64,000 bases of DNA from Bacteroidaceae bacterium (GTDB lineage: Bacteria > Bacteroidota > Bacteroidia > Bacteroidales > Bacteroidaceae), in the NCBI GenBank assembly GCA_016280445.1, contig JAEEGS010000066.1, positions 1 to 64,000 of the forward strand, written 5' to 3'. This document shows positions 37,896 through 48,558 of the stretch, piece by piece. Positions within the stretch are counted from its first letter, which is position 1; each line of letters opens with the position of its first letter. The position numbers and the translations under genes were made by a program. The notes below the pieces were generated by a model. That model had not been told where the DNA came from, made no database searches, and worked only from the letters and a program-made list of their open reading frames with translations.

Positions 37896-38160
37896 ACTGT
37901 TATCTTCCGTTTCTGCGGGCTTGCGCCGAAACAAATCCAACAACCACATATTATCATACTTAAGTTTCGCATGCTCCACCTTCTTGTAGTTCAAGAAGTT
38001 AAAGGAGTTAGAGGAGTTAAAGACGAATGTAATGCTGGCGTGAAAACTCCTCTCCACAGTTGACAGAGTATAGGCTATAACTCCTTTAACTCCTGAGCGC
38101 CATCGCGTAGCGCTTTGCTCGCAAAGAACCGGTAACTTCCGAAAGTTGAATTATCATATA
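37896..38160. other. Gene-free spacer with inverted repeat
   Basis: No convincing gene lies between the pth start and the rplY terminator. The only structure is an imperfect inverted repeat of GGAGTTA words: 38003-38019 pairs with 38078-38094 with one mismatch. The words resemble those in the AT-rich repeat at 37242, so this may be another dispersed short repeat. Confidence 0.6.
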
Positions 38161-38166
38161 TAAAAA

Positions 38167-38208
38167 GAGAGTGTACCGCACACCAGAGGGGCAGCGCGAT
38201 ACACTCTC
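38167..38208 (-). terminator. Terminator of rplY
   Basis: On the minus strand a 9-bp perfect stem (GAGAGTGTA/TACACTCTC) closes a 24-base loop, and TTTTTA follows. It lies 31 bases after the rplY stop. Confidence 0.8.
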
Positions 38209-38238
38209 AGAACTTCACTTCTGTTGTAGCACTCTCGC

Positions 38239-38841
38239 TTACTCAGCTGACTCAGCCTCTGCAGCAGCGGCACGAGCGGCACGAGTCATACGAACTGCAC
38301 AAACGACCACTTCTTTCGAAGTGATGATTTCGAGGTTGTCGTAAGAGAGTTCTGCCACCTTCATAGACTTGCCAAGTGCAAGGTTGGTCACGTCGATGTC
38401 GAGTGTGTCGGGGAACTGAGTGTAAAGTGCCTTCACTGCCAACTTGCGAACGTTGAGCGTGAGCTTACCACCGGCACGTACACCTTCTGCAAGACCATTG
38501 AGCTTAACAGGAATCTCAAACACAACAGGCTTGTCCTCTGTAATCTGATAGAAGTCAACGTGTACAGGACGGTCGGTCACGAAGTCGCACTGCAAATCCT
38601 TCAGGATTGCCTTGACTGGAGTGCCGTCCACTGTGAGGTTGACGATATATACGTTAGGAGTGTAAAGCAACTTGGCAAGTTCCTTCTCAGCGATCTTGAT
38701 GGTTTTTGCCACAGGAAGACCTTTCTCGTCTTTCTCTACGCCGTAGAAAATGGCTGGAATCATGCCTTCGCGACGGAGGTCACGGCTGGCCTTCTTGCCA
38801 AACTCTGTACGAGTCTGCGCGTTCAGTGTAATTTCTTTCAT
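38239..38841 (-). CDS. rplY: 50S ribosomal protein L25 (Ctc type)
   Basis: A 200-residue protein of the long L25/CTC form that binds 5S rRNA. The N-terminal L25 domain (ITLNAQTRTEFGKKASRDLRREGMIPAIFYG) is followed by the TL5-type beta domain (about 95-185). The tail is Ala/Glu-rich. It is transcribed alone from the promoter at 38984-39014 with a leader of roughly 136 bases and its own terminator. The leader contains a strong hairpin that could serve autoregulation. Confidence 0.95.
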   Translation of the reverse strand: MKEITLNAQTRTEFGKKASRDLRREGMIPAIFYGVEKDEKGLPVAKTIKIAEKELAKLLYTPNVYIVNLTVDGTPVKAILKDLQCDFVTDRPVHVDFYQITEDKPVVFEIPVKLNGLAEGVRAGGKLTLNVRKLAVKALYTQFPDTLDIDVTNLALGKSMKVAELSYDNLEIITSKEVVVCAVRMTRAARAAAAEAESAE

Positions 38842-38881
38842 TTTTTTAATTTTTTGTGTTACTATAAATTAAGTTAGAATT

Positions 38882-38913
38882 AACAATCTTAGGAACATGC
38901 CCTAAGTATTGTT
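38882..38913 (-). promoter_or_regulatory. Hairpin in the rplY leader
   Basis: In the transcript AACAAT plus CTTAGG pairs with CCTAAG plus ATTGTT, with one bulged A and a 7-base loop. It begins about 40 bases before the start codon. It may be a protein-binding site for feedback control, as in other ribosomal protein leaders; this is inference. Confidence 0.5.
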
Positions 38914-38983
38914 CGCGCTTAATTCGCCATCACACGAATGCATTCACGGGGGTGAAGCCAATGTGTTGCCCAAAAAAGCGGCA

Positions 38984-39014
38984 CAAAGGTACAACTTTTG
39001 CCAAAGATGACAAA
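38984..39014 (-). promoter_or_regulatory. Promoter of rplY
   Basis: TACCTTTG at 38984-38991 and TTTG at 39011-39014 on the minus strand, spaced 19 bases. Confidence 0.8.
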
Positions 39015-39097
39015 AGTTTTCCCTTCTTTTTTCTATTTCACATGCTTTTAAGAGGCTTCGTCAAACGAGAAAAGCCCGTTTTTGCCTCCTTCATTCA

Positions 39098-39502
39098 TCA
39101 AAAGATGTCCTTAACCTTGTCCAAGAAACTCTTCTTTTCTGGTTTCTCGGCATCGTTGTCAGCAGCCGTTTCTCCTGCAGCCACGACTTCGTTACCTTCT
39201 TGCAAAGAATCAGCAGACCCGTTCTCCTGCATGGCATCCTCAACCGACAGGTTTCCCTTCGCCACTTCCAGTGTCCGGTTCAGTGCAACCATGAACTTTT
39301 CATAATCTTCCTTGTAGAGAAACAGTTTGTGTTTTTGGAAAGAAAAGCGAGGATTCTCAGGAGTTCCCTCATTAATCTTCTTGCTCTCCGTAATCGCAAT
39401 GTACTTGTCACCATTTCTGCTCTGCTTCACATCAAAGTAATAGATGCGCTTGCCGGCCTTGACACCTTCTGAGTATACCAGGTCTTTTTCTATTTCACCC
39501 AT
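39098..39502 (-). CDS. PUR-alpha-like DUF3276 protein
   Basis: A 134-residue nucleic-acid-binding protein. The single PUR repeat spans about residues 8-85 (YSEGVKAGKRIYYFDVKQSRNGDKYIAITESKK, then FLYKEDYEKFMVAL). The tail is acidic and ends with KKSFLDKVKDIF. Bacterial single-repeat PUR proteins dimerise and bind DNA or RNA; the cellular role is unclear. The ATG at 39502 is the family start. An upstream in-frame ATG at 39637 lies in AT-rich non-coding sequence. Confidence 0.88.
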   Translation of the reverse strand: MGEIEKDLVYSEGVKAGKRIYYFDVKQSRNGDKYIAITESKKINEGTPENPRFSFQKHKLFLYKEDYEKFMVALNRTLEVAKGNLSVEDAMQENGSADSLQEGNEVVAAGETAADNDAEKPEKKSFLDKVKDIF

Positions 39503-39678
39503 AATCTCTGTTTTTATGTTTATGTTTACTTTATTTATAAATGTTATTACAGTTAGTTTTATGTAATTTTGCCACAAAATTGTCGCTTTTTTTTGTTTTA
39601 TACAAGATTTTAAGCCGTTTTTTGCAGTTTGCAACAATCATTCACATAAAAAAGGGCTGTTTTTTCAGATTAAATCAC

Positions 39679-39686
39679 TAAATTTG
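39679..39686 (+). promoter_or_regulatory. -7 box for the nusB operon
   Basis: TAAATTTG, 103 bases before the nusB ATG. A second TAATTTTG occurs at about 39574 on the same strand. No clear -33 box is present. Confidence 0.5.
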
Positions 39687-39788
39687 CACCCGAAAACAAG
39701 TGTACAACACAACAAGAAAACGGCAGGCAGCCGATGTGCAACTGCTTGAAACAAAATTACACAAAATACAAAAAAGGAGTTTTTTGAC

Positions 39789-40715
39789 ATGATTAACCGT
39801 ACCCTCATCCGTCTGAAAATCGTACAACTCATGTACGCATACTATCAGAACAACAGTAAAAACATCGAAACAGCAGAAAAGGAACTTCTTTTCAGCCTAT
39901 CAAAAGCATACGATCTCTACAACTATCTTCTCCTACTCATGGTGAGCGTCTCGCGCTATGCCGTGCAGCAAGTGGAACATAAAGAGCAACTCAACAAGGT
40001 GGCACACATCGACGAGGAAGTCAGCCACCGCTTTGCCGACAACCGCTTCACGGCGCAACTTGAAATCAACAAGCAACTGAAAGAGTTTGTTGAGACCAAG
40101 AAGAAGACATGGGACAGCGACTTCGACTACATCAAGAAGTTGTATGCCGACATCGAACAAAGCGAGTACTATGCAGAATACATGGCCATGGAGAAGGTCA
40201 CCTATGCTGATGATCGTGAATTGTGGCGCAAACTCTACAAGAACATCATCATGAAGGACGAGCGCATCGACGACATCCTCGAAGAGCAAAGTCTCTACTG
40301 GAACGACGACCGCGAAGTGGTGGACACCTTTGTGCTCAAAACCATCAAGCGTTTCGACCCTGCCAACGGCGCGAACCAGGAACTCGTGCCCGAATACAAG
40401 GACATTGAAGACCAGGACTTCGCCACCCGCTTGTTCCGTCGTGTCATCATCAACGACGAGTACTACCGTTCCCTCATCGGCAAATGCATCAAGAATTGGG
40501 AGTTCAACCGCTTGGCCTACATGGATGTCATCATCATGCAGATAGCCGTGGCCGAGTTCCTGAGTTTCCCCCAGATTCCTATCTCAGTCACCATCAACGA
40601 GTATGTGGAAATTGCCAAGTGGTACAGCACACCCAAAAGCGCCGGCTATGTCAACGGCACTCTCGACGCGCTAGCAAAGATGCTGAAGAAGGAGAACATT
40701 TTGACCAAGAACTAA
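39789..40715 (+). CDS. nusB: Transcription antitermination factor NusB, long form
   Basis: A 308-residue protein, about twice the length of proteobacterial NusB. The NusB fold is in the C-terminal 130 residues (FATRLFRRVIINDEYYRSLIGKCIKNWEF, AVAEFLSFPQIPISVTINEYVEIAKWYS, GYVNGTLDALAKML). The N-terminal half is a helical extension normal in Bacteroidetes. NusB binds boxA RNA with NusE for rRNA antitermination. It is the first gene of the nusB-yajC-ybbR-coaE-DUF5606 operon. Confidence 0.92.
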   Translation: MINRTLIRLKIVQLMYAYYQNNSKNIETAEKELLFSLSKAYDLYNYLLLLMVSVSRYAVQQVEHKEQLNKVAHIDEEVSHRFADNRFTAQLEINKQLKEFVETKKKTWDSDFDYIKKLYADIEQSEYYAEYMAMEKVTYADDRELWRKLYKNIIMKDERIDDILEEQSLYWNDDREVVDTFVLKTIKRFDPANGANQELVPEYKDIEDQDFATRLFRRVIINDEYYRSLIGKCIKNWEFNRLAYMDVIIMQIAVAEFLSFPQIPISVTINEYVEIAKWYSTPKSAGYVNGTLDALAKMLKKENILTKN

Positions 40716-40743
40716 ACATTAAACGATAAAAAACTAAAACAAC

Positions 40744-41064
40744 ATGTACAACTTAATTCAAGCAGCAGCAGCCACCAAAGGTGGATTCGATTGGAGCATG
40801 ATCATCATGATCGTGGCCATGTTCGCCATTGTCTATTTCTTCATGATCAGGCCACAGCGCAAACGTCAGAAGGAAATTGAGAACTTTCGCAAAAGCCTCG
40901 CTATCGGCAGCAAGGTGATTACAGCCAGTGGCGTGTACGGCACCGTCAAGTCACTCAACGAAGGACAGCCCTACCTCACTATCGAGATTGCCAAAGGCGT
41001 GACCATACAGATTGACCGCAACTACGTTTACGCAGAAGGTAGCCAGCAGCCCCAGCAGCAATAA
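40744..41064 (+). CDS. yajC: Preprotein translocase subunit YajC
   Basis: A 106-residue Sec accessory protein. It has one membrane span (about residues 19-37, MIIMIVAMFAIVYFFMI), the signature RPQRKRQKEIENFRKSL, and GSKVITASGVYGTVKSL in the cytosolic part. The C-terminus is Gln-rich. It follows nusB by 28 bases. Confidence 0.94.
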   Translation: MYNLIQAAAATKGGFDWSMIIMIVAMFAIVYFFMIRPQRKRQKEIENFRKSLAIGSKVITASGVYGTVKSLNEGQPYLTIEIAKGVTIQIDRNYVYAEGSQQPQQQ

Positions 41065-41106
41065 GGGTAAAGGAGACTCACAGGCATCGCATAACACCAG
41101 AGAAGC

Positions 41107-42087
41107 ATGAATACCGACTTCATCAAGGTCATACACAGAAGATTGCGATTGATAAAAATCAACCGCAATTTTCTTGTATTCCTTATGTTCCTGTTGATAT
41201 CCATCATCTTCTGGTTCATGCAGTCCATCAAGGAAACTACAGAGATCAACATCACCTACAATCTGGTGATTGAAGGACAGCCCGAAAACGTCATCTTCAC
41301 TGGCGACATGCCCTCCGAAGTGACAGTCACCTACACAGGAAAAGGGTGGAATGCCTTCTACTTCAAGTTTATGCGAAACGAAAGCCACGACCTTGTGGTC
41401 AACTTCAAAGACATCAACACAAAGTCGGGCAGAATCGTCATCGATACAAACATGCTTAAACGCGCCGTCATGAAGCGAAAACCGCAAGGGATGGACTTCA
41501 AGTCCACTTCTCCCGCCAAGGTGGAAGCATTCTACTCGAACGGACAGCATAAGCGTGTGCCCGTCATCTTCAACGGACACATCCACACCACATCAGGCCG
41601 TTATCTCTGTGGCACCCACCTCTATCCCGACTCTGTCGATGTCTACGCACCCAGCCATCTGTATGAAAGCATCACGTCCATCAAGACAGAAAACACCACC
41701 TACACCGAGCTCGAAGACACTCTGACATCAAAATTAGCGCTGTTGGTGCCACGTGGTGCAAAAGTCATCCCCGACTCCATCGACGCACAAATCTGTGTGG
41801 ACATCTTCACCGACAAGACCTTGCAAGTGCCCATCTACAGCGAGAATGTACCCAGCAATAAAGTGATGCGCACATTCCCCCTGAAAAGCCACGTCACCTT
41901 CCTGGTCAGTTCCACACTCTACGACGAAATTTCGGAAAATGATTTTCTGCTCGTGATAGACTACAAAGAAGCCCAAAGCGGTAACAAACGTTGCAAGGTC
42001 CACATCCGTCAGCAGCCGGAAAACATACGCAACCTGCGCATCTCGCCCGAATCTGTGGAATACATCATCGAACAAGCGATTGAATGA
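41107..42087 (+). CDS. YbbR-like domain protein
   Basis: A 326-residue membrane-anchored protein. One N-terminal span (about residues 20-38, FLVFLMFLLISIIFWFM) is followed by YbbR-type beta repeats outside the membrane. In Firmicutes a YbbR protein (CdaR) regulates the diadenylate cyclase; no cyclase gene is next to it here, so the partner is unknown. It overlaps coaE by four bases (ATGA), indicating coupling. Confidence 0.82.
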   Translation: MNTDFIKVIHRRLRLIKINRNFLVFLMFLLISIIFWFMQSIKETTEINITYNLVIEGQPENVIFTGDMPSEVTVTYTGKGWNAFYFKFMRNESHDLVVNFKDINTKSGRIVIDTNMLKRAVMKRKPQGMDFKSTSPAKVEAFYSNGQHKRVPVIFNGHIHTTSGRYLCGTHLYPDSVDVYAPSHLYESITSIKTENTTYTELEDTLTSKLALLVPRGAKVIPDSIDAQICVDIFTDKTLQVPIYSENVPSNKVMRTFPLKSHVTFLVSSTLYDEISENDFLLVIDYKEAQSGNKRCKVHIRQQPENIRNLRISPESVEYIIEQAIE

Positions 42088-42716
42088 CACGCATCGGCAT
42101 CACAGGAGGCATTGGAAGTGGCAAGTCCTATTTGTGTCAGCTGCTCCAGCAACGCGGCATTCCCGTCTACCATTGCGACGACGAAGCCAAACGACTGATG
42201 GTGGAAAGCCCTGTCATCCGCAAAAAACTGTCGCAACTGATAGGTGACCACATATATATAAATAATGTGTTGAACAAACCTGTCATAGCACAATACCTTT
42301 TTGCCAACAGCAACAATGCAGCCAAAGTCAACAGCATTGTCCATCCTGTCGTCAAACAAGACTTCCTTGACTGGGCCGCCCGACAAGACTCCCCCATTGT
42401 GGCACAGGAATGCGCACTCCTCTTCGAGACGGGGTTCCAAGACACGGTTGACAAGACCATTGAGGTCTACGCCCCCCACTCCATCCGCCTCCAACGCGCC
42501 ATCCAGCGCGACCACACCACAGCCGAGCAAATCGAAGCCCGCATGGCACAACAGATGGATGAAGAAGAAAAACGCCAACGCGCCGATTACTGCATCATCA
42601 ATGACGGCACCACTGACCTTCATGCACAAATCGACCAAATCCTCCACACCCTCGAAGGAGAAACCACTCCAATCACTCCGATTACTCAAAACACTCCGAT
42701 TACTCAGAACAAATAA
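42084..42716 (+). CDS. coaE: Dephospho-CoA kinase
   Basis: A 210-residue enzyme for the last step of coenzyme A synthesis. The P-loop GITGGIGSGKS is at residues 5-15, the lid region has the expected Arg cluster (HSIRLQRAIQRD), and the family residues YHCDDEAK are present. The C-terminus carries a low-complexity extension made of repeated TPITQN units that has no family counterpart and probably arose by DNA slippage. Confidence 0.93.
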   Translation: MTRIGITGGIGSGKSYLCQLLQQRGIPVYHCDDEAKRLMVESPVIRKKLSQLIGDHIYINNVLNKPVIAQYLFANSNNAAKVNSIVHPVVKQDFLDWAARQDSPIVAQECALLFETGFQDTVDKTIEVYAPHSIRLQRAIQRDHTTAEQIEARMAQQMDEEEKRQRADYCIINDGTTDLHAQIDQILHTLEGETTPITPITQNTPITQNK

Positions 42717-42724
42717 ATACTATT

Positions 42725-43171
42725 ATGATTAAGAAGATTCTTGCCATCTCAGGCAAACCAGGGCTTTACAAGCTCATTTCGCGAGGCAACAAGAGCCTCA
42801 TTGTAGAAACCGTCGACGAGCAGAAGAAGCGCATGCCAGCCTTCGGAGCAGACCGCGTTGTGTCACTCGGCGACATCTCCATCTACACCAACGACGACAG
42901 CGAAGTCAGTCTAGCCTCTGTCTTCGAGTCCATCAAGCAGAATTACGGTGACAAAACAGTTGGCATCTCTCCCAAGAAGGCCAGCCAAGAAGAAATCATC
43001 GCCTTCTTCGAAAAAGTGCTTCCCAACTACGACACCGACCGTGTGCGTGTCAGCGACATGCGCAAAGTCCTCGCATGGTACAACATCCTTGTGGCAGATG
43101 GCTACACCGAATTTGTCAGCAAGGAAGAAGAAGCCACAGAAGAAAAGACTGAAGAAACTTCTGAGAAATAG
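42725..43171 (+). CDS. DUF5606 family protein
   Basis: A 148-residue soluble protein. It begins with a small beta domain (KKILAISGKPGLYKLISRGNKSLIVE) that resembles an SH3-like barrel, followed by a helical region and an acidic Glu-rich tail. I recognise it as the Bacteroidetes DUF5606 family; its function is unknown. It is the last gene of the nusB operon and is followed by a bidirectional terminator. Confidence 0.78.
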   Translation: MIKKILAISGKPGLYKLISRGNKSLIVETVDEQKKRMPAFGADRVVSLGDISIYTNDDSEVSLASVFESIKQNYGDKTVGISPKKASQEEIIAFFEKVLPNYDTDRVRVSDMRKVLAWYNILVADGYTEFVSKEEEATEEKTEETSEK

Positions 43172-43202
43172 GCTCACGCACCTATATACTACAAAGTACG
43201 AC

Positions 43203-43249
43203 AAAAAAAGACCGACAACGCAATGAAGCTCGCGCTGTCGGTCTTTTTT
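43203..43249. terminator. Bidirectional terminator
   Basis: The stem AAAAAGACCGACA/TGTCGGTCTTTTT closes an 18-base loop and ends in a T-run on both strands. It separates the converging DUF5606 and clpB genes. Confidence 0.9.
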
Positions 43250-43274
43250 GTCACTATTTGTTCAAGATAAATCG

Positions 43275-45362
<2,088 letters not shown>

Positions 45363-45367
45363 AATCG

Positions 45368-45401
45368 CACTTGGTTTTAAGTTTTACATTCTAACCAAGT
45401 G
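45368..45401 (-). promoter_or_regulatory. Hairpin just before clpB
   Basis: A perfect 9-bp inverted repeat (CACTTGGTT/AACCAAGTG) with a 16-base loop ends six bases before the clpB ATG. It could mask the ribosome-binding site. It is not the CIRCE element. Confidence 0.55.
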
Positions 45402-45428
45402 CCTCAGCAACTCTTATTCCATGGTGTT

Positions 45429-46775
45429 TCACTCTGACGAATTGTCCGATTCACTCTCGGACTCGCTGTCATTTTGGCTGATTAGCCCCAATATGTGGAG
45501 GATGGCGGTGTTGAAAAGAGTCTCATTGGGATCACCATACTCATATAAATCCAGATAGGAGAACTCGTCCACCTCGATGGTGGGGAGTATGGGGGCATAA
45601 TCGTAGTTGTCTGCCCCATCAGCCACATAAGCCACGACGGGGTTGAGACCCACATAGAAGTCGTGCCACACCTCGCTGGTCATCACATTCTGGCCTGCCG
45701 TTTCCGTACCCACCAGTATCACGTTGTCCTCACCCATCGAGTGTTGCAACGCATGAATAAGCCACTCGGCTGCCCCTTGTGTGTATTGACTCGTAAGGAT
45801 ATAAAGACGGGAAAGTCCGAGGTTACCAACAGAAGTGTCATAAGGATAAACCTTATTCAGGTCGGTATGCTTCTCATTCCAGAAGGTCTTGACGAAAGTG
45901 GTGCCCATGGCTTCAGGACACACTACATAACTAGCGAGTCGTTGTGCCATGTCGATGTTGCCGAAATTGCAAAGTCGAAGGTCGAGCACCATTTCCGTAA
46001 CGCCCGCACTCTTCATCTGGGCCATGATGGCATCAAGCGACTGCTGATAAAGGGTGTGTGGAGCCACCTGTCCCTCAACTGGGCCTTCCGTGAGACGGGT
46101 ACACACAAGATAGCCTATGCGGATATTATCCTCCGTGATGACTCTGCTGACAGGAAAGGCCACATCTTCCACATATTTGGAAGCGGACAAGGAGACTTTC
46201 ACGGTGTCACGCCAATAGAGACTGTAGTCTTCTGCATTCTCTGCGATGTGGCACACCTCCAACTCCCTCGCCACACCTTTCTGCAACTTGGAGAGGTTAT
46301 TCTTGGTAAACTTGGCACCATTGAACGAACAAATGAAGTCGCCCCTCTTCAAGCCTGCCCTACTGGCAGGACTATCCTGATAGACCGTCACCACACGGAG
46401 CATCTGCTTGGTGGTCTTCCCTGTGGGGTCGGTCATCAACATGAAATCAATGCCATAGGATTCGATATGATTGAAGTAACCACGTTCGTGAACATCTTCA
46501 CCCAGCGTGTCAATCTCGACATAAGACCATTGGTCATTCTGTTTGCTCCGCTTCGCCAACAACGCCAAGAAGTCAGCCGGTTTTGAGAAATAACTCTTCC
46601 ATGCTGGTTCATAATTCGCAAGCGAATCTGCCCACAGATAGTGCTCCAGCATCATATCATGTATCCACTTATTGTGCTGTGTCTTCTCCTTGTACTCATA
46701 CGTGCGGTCTTCGCCACATGCAAAGAACATCAGGAAGACGGAAACAGCCAGAATATATGTCAAAAGTCTTTTCAT
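45429..46775 (-). CDS. S41-like lipoprotein, catalytic serine missing
   Basis: A 448-residue predicted lipoprotein with lipobox FFAC (Cys20). A PDZ-like domain near 135-165 contains QDSPASRAGLKRGDFICSFNG, and a tail-specific protease (S41) domain follows. The usual TSxxTASAsE active-site block reads TSQYTQGAAEW near residue 327, so the nucleophilic serine is replaced by glycine. The protein is probably not a protease, although it may still bind peptides or glycans. The C-terminus ends in a Ser/Glu repeat. It shares a divergent promoter region with the next gene. Confidence 0.82.
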   Translation of the reverse strand: MKRLLTYILAVSVFLMFFACGEDRTYEYKEKTQHNKWIHDMMLEHYLWADSLANYEPAWKSYFSKPADFLALLAKRSKQNDQWSYVEIDTLGEDVHERGYFNHIESYGIDFMLMTDPTGKTTKQMLRVVTVYQDSPASRAGLKRGDFICSFNGAKFTKNNLSKLQKGVARELEVCHIAENAEDYSLYWRDTVKVSLSASKYVEDVAFPVSRVITEDNIRIGYLVCTRLTEGPVEGQVAPHTLYQQSLDAIMAQMKSAGVTEMVLDLRLCNFGNIDMAQRLASYVVCPEAMGTTFVKTFWNEKHTDLNKVYPYDTSVGNLGLSRLYILTSQYTQGAAEWLIHALQHSMGEDNVILVGTETAGQNVMTSEVWHDFYVGLNPVVAYVADGADNYDYAPILPTIEVDEFSYLDLYEYGDPNETLFNTAILHILGLISQNDSESESESDNSSE

Positions 46776-46796
46776 CTTTTCAAAATCTCATTTCAA

Positions 46797-46829
46797 TTTG
46801 CAAAGTTAAGAAAAAACTCGCTATCTTTG
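46797..46829 (+). promoter_or_regulatory. Divergent promoters between S41-like and Ala-rich genes
   Basis: On the plus strand TTTG at 46797-46800 and TATCTTTG at 46822-46829 are spaced 21 bases. On the minus strand TAACTTTG at 46801-46808 faces the S41-like gene. The two promoters overlap, so they may compete. Confidence 0.7.
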
Positions 46830-46900
46830 CAACGGTTTAGAAAACATTATCACGTTTATCACTCATTATTACATGTTTAACAACTAAAATCAAAAACAAA

Positions 46901-47470
46901 ATGAAAAAGATTTTATTTGCAATCTCGGCTCTTGCTGCCATCACTTTCACCGCATGCGACGGTACAGCAAAGGGCGGTTCAGAGAACGACTCCATCCCTA
47001 CAGAGGATAGCCTCGTGGTTGAAGAACCAGGCGCAGATGTTGACCAAACCATCGAAGCGCTCACCGTAGCCATTCAAGACAACGACGCTGAAAAGTTCCA
47101 GACTCTCCTTCAGCAGGCACAAGCCTATATCACCAAACTCCAAGCAGAGGGCAATCTGGAAGAGGAATCGGCTTACCTTGCAAAACTCCAGCAGTTCATC
47201 GCCAACAACGAAGAGAAAGTAGCCGAGTACACAGCAGGCAACGAGACCTTTGCCAGCGTTGTGGCTGCCCTGAAAGCCATCCCAACTGATGCCGCAGCCG
47301 CAGCTGCCGATGTGGCAGAAGACGCTAAGACTGCCGCCAAGGATGCCAAGAGTGCAGTAAAGGATGCAGCCAACGATGCAGCCAACCAAGCCGTAGAGAC
47401 TGGAAAGGCTGAAGCAGGCAAGGCTATTGACAAGGCAGCTTCCGACATCAAGGGGAAGTTGGGACTTTGA
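46901..47470 (+). CDS. Ala-rich coiled lipoprotein
   Basis: A 189-residue predicted lipoprotein with lipobox FTAC (Cys19). The mature part has an acidic linker and a helical domain (about 45-125). From about residue 125 it carries 11-residue-like repeats of the type ADVAEDAKTAAKDAKSAVKDA, like LEA or apolipoprotein amphipathic helices. No function is known. It likely lies at the outer membrane surface or in the periplasm. A terminator follows at 47503. Confidence 0.7.
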   Translation: MKKILFAISALAAITFTACDGTAKGGSENDSIPTEDSLVVEEPGADVDQTIEALTVAIQDNDAEKFQTLLQQAQAYITKLQAEGNLEEESAYLAKLQQFIANNEEKVAEYTAGNETFASVVAALKAIPTDAAAAAADVAEDAKTAAKDAKSAVKDAANDAANQAVETGKAEAGKAIDKAASDIKGKLGL

Positions 47471-47502
47471 ACCCAGACGCATCATCAGAACACAAACAAA
47501 GA

Positions 47503-47535
47503 AAGGGCGACGGTATCACCGCCGCCCTTCTTTTG
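47503..47535 (+). terminator. Terminator of the Ala-rich lipoprotein gene
   Basis: A GC-rich stem, AAGGGCGACGG against CCGCCGCCCTT with small asymmetry, is followed by CTTTTGG. It is 33 bases after the stop. The remaining 230 bases to tatC hold no gene that I can support. Confidence 0.75.
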
Positions 47536-47766
47536 GGGAAAACATGTGGAAGAACCCATCTTGCCAGCAACACCACCCGAGAGACATCACCCTTCCTCAC
47601 TTGAATAGTCTTGATATAGGGCGACAGGCTCCAGATGCCACATCTTGGTTTGCTTCCATTGTCTGTTATATCTATCTTTGTACAAATGTAAAGATATTTT
47701 TTCAGATTTAGCCAAAGATATCAAAAAAATGTACTTTCTTCTTTCAAATGTGTCACAAAAAAACAC

Positions 47767-48549
47767 CTACTCCGCCCACTTCACCACCCTGATACTTACC
47801 TCATACAACAGATAAAGTGGAACTGTGACCAGCACCAACGTCATGATGTCTGGTGGCGTGATGATGGCAGCCACCACCATAATGAGAATAAAGGCATACT
47901 TACGGTACGTGGCAAGCATGTAAGATGTGACAATGCCCATCTTGCCGAGGAAAAAGGCCACGACTGGTAATTGAAAAACCACGCCCATGATGAGGGTGAG
48001 CGAAGTGAATGTGGAAATGTAAGAGTCAAGGGTGATGGTGCTATGCACCTTGTCTGCCACGCTGTATGTTCCTAAGAAACGGAAGGAAATGGGAAACAAG
48101 ACAAAATAACTCATCAACACCCCAATGATGAAGAGCACATAGATCGTGCCAGCCACTTGAACAGAGTATCGCCTTTCGTTCTCATACAAAGCTGGCGATA
48201 TGAAACGGAACAACTCATACAGGATGTAAGGTGATGCTCCCAACAACCCCAGATACACAGCGGTGGTGATGTGCGTCATGAACTGACTTGACAAGTCGGT
48301 GGCAATCAATTCAACATGATACTCTTCGAAATGAAAGTCCATGCCCATTGCATGCATGGCTTGTTCCAACAGGCGATAAGTGACGAAGTCCCATTCGCTG
48401 GGAGCAAGCAAAATTTGCCAAGTAGTTTCTTTGCAACACAAAATAATTAAAGCAAAACCACCTGCCACAACAATAATGCGTATAAGCATTTGGCGGAGCA
48501 CCTCCAAGTGACCACCAAATGTCAATAGATGTTGTTTATCTTGACACAC
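47767..48549 (-). CDS. tatC: Twin-arginine translocase TatC
   Basis: A 260-residue six-span inner-membrane protein, the twin-arginine signal receptor. Family marks are HLEVLRQMLIRI at the N-terminus, LYELFRFISPALYENERR in the first cytosolic loop, and TPPDIMTLVLVTVPLYLLYE near the end. It is the last gene of the Cys-peptide cluster, nine bases after precursor 5. No TatB is present, as is common in Bacteroidetes. Its placement suggests a Tat pore serving the twin-arginine Cys-rich precursors. Confidence 0.95.
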   Translation of the reverse strand: MCQDKQHLLTFGGHLEVLRQMLIRIIVVAGGFALIILCCKETTWQILLAPSEWDFVTYRLLEQAMHAMGMDFHFEEYHVELIATDLSSQFMTHITTAVYLGLLGASPYILYELFRFISPALYENERRYSVQVAGTIYVLFIIGVLMSYFVLFPISFRFLGTYSVADKVHSTITLDSYISTFTSLTLIMGVVFQLPVVAFFLGKMGIVTSYMLATYRKYAFILIMVVAAIITPPDIMTLVLVTVPLYLLYEVSIRVVKWAE

Positions 48550-48558
48550 AAACTCAGC

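Noticed and set aside
45368..45401. CIRCE operator for HrcA
   Set aside because: The arms CACTTGGTT/AACCAAGTG do not match TTAGCACTC-N9-GAGTGCTAA.
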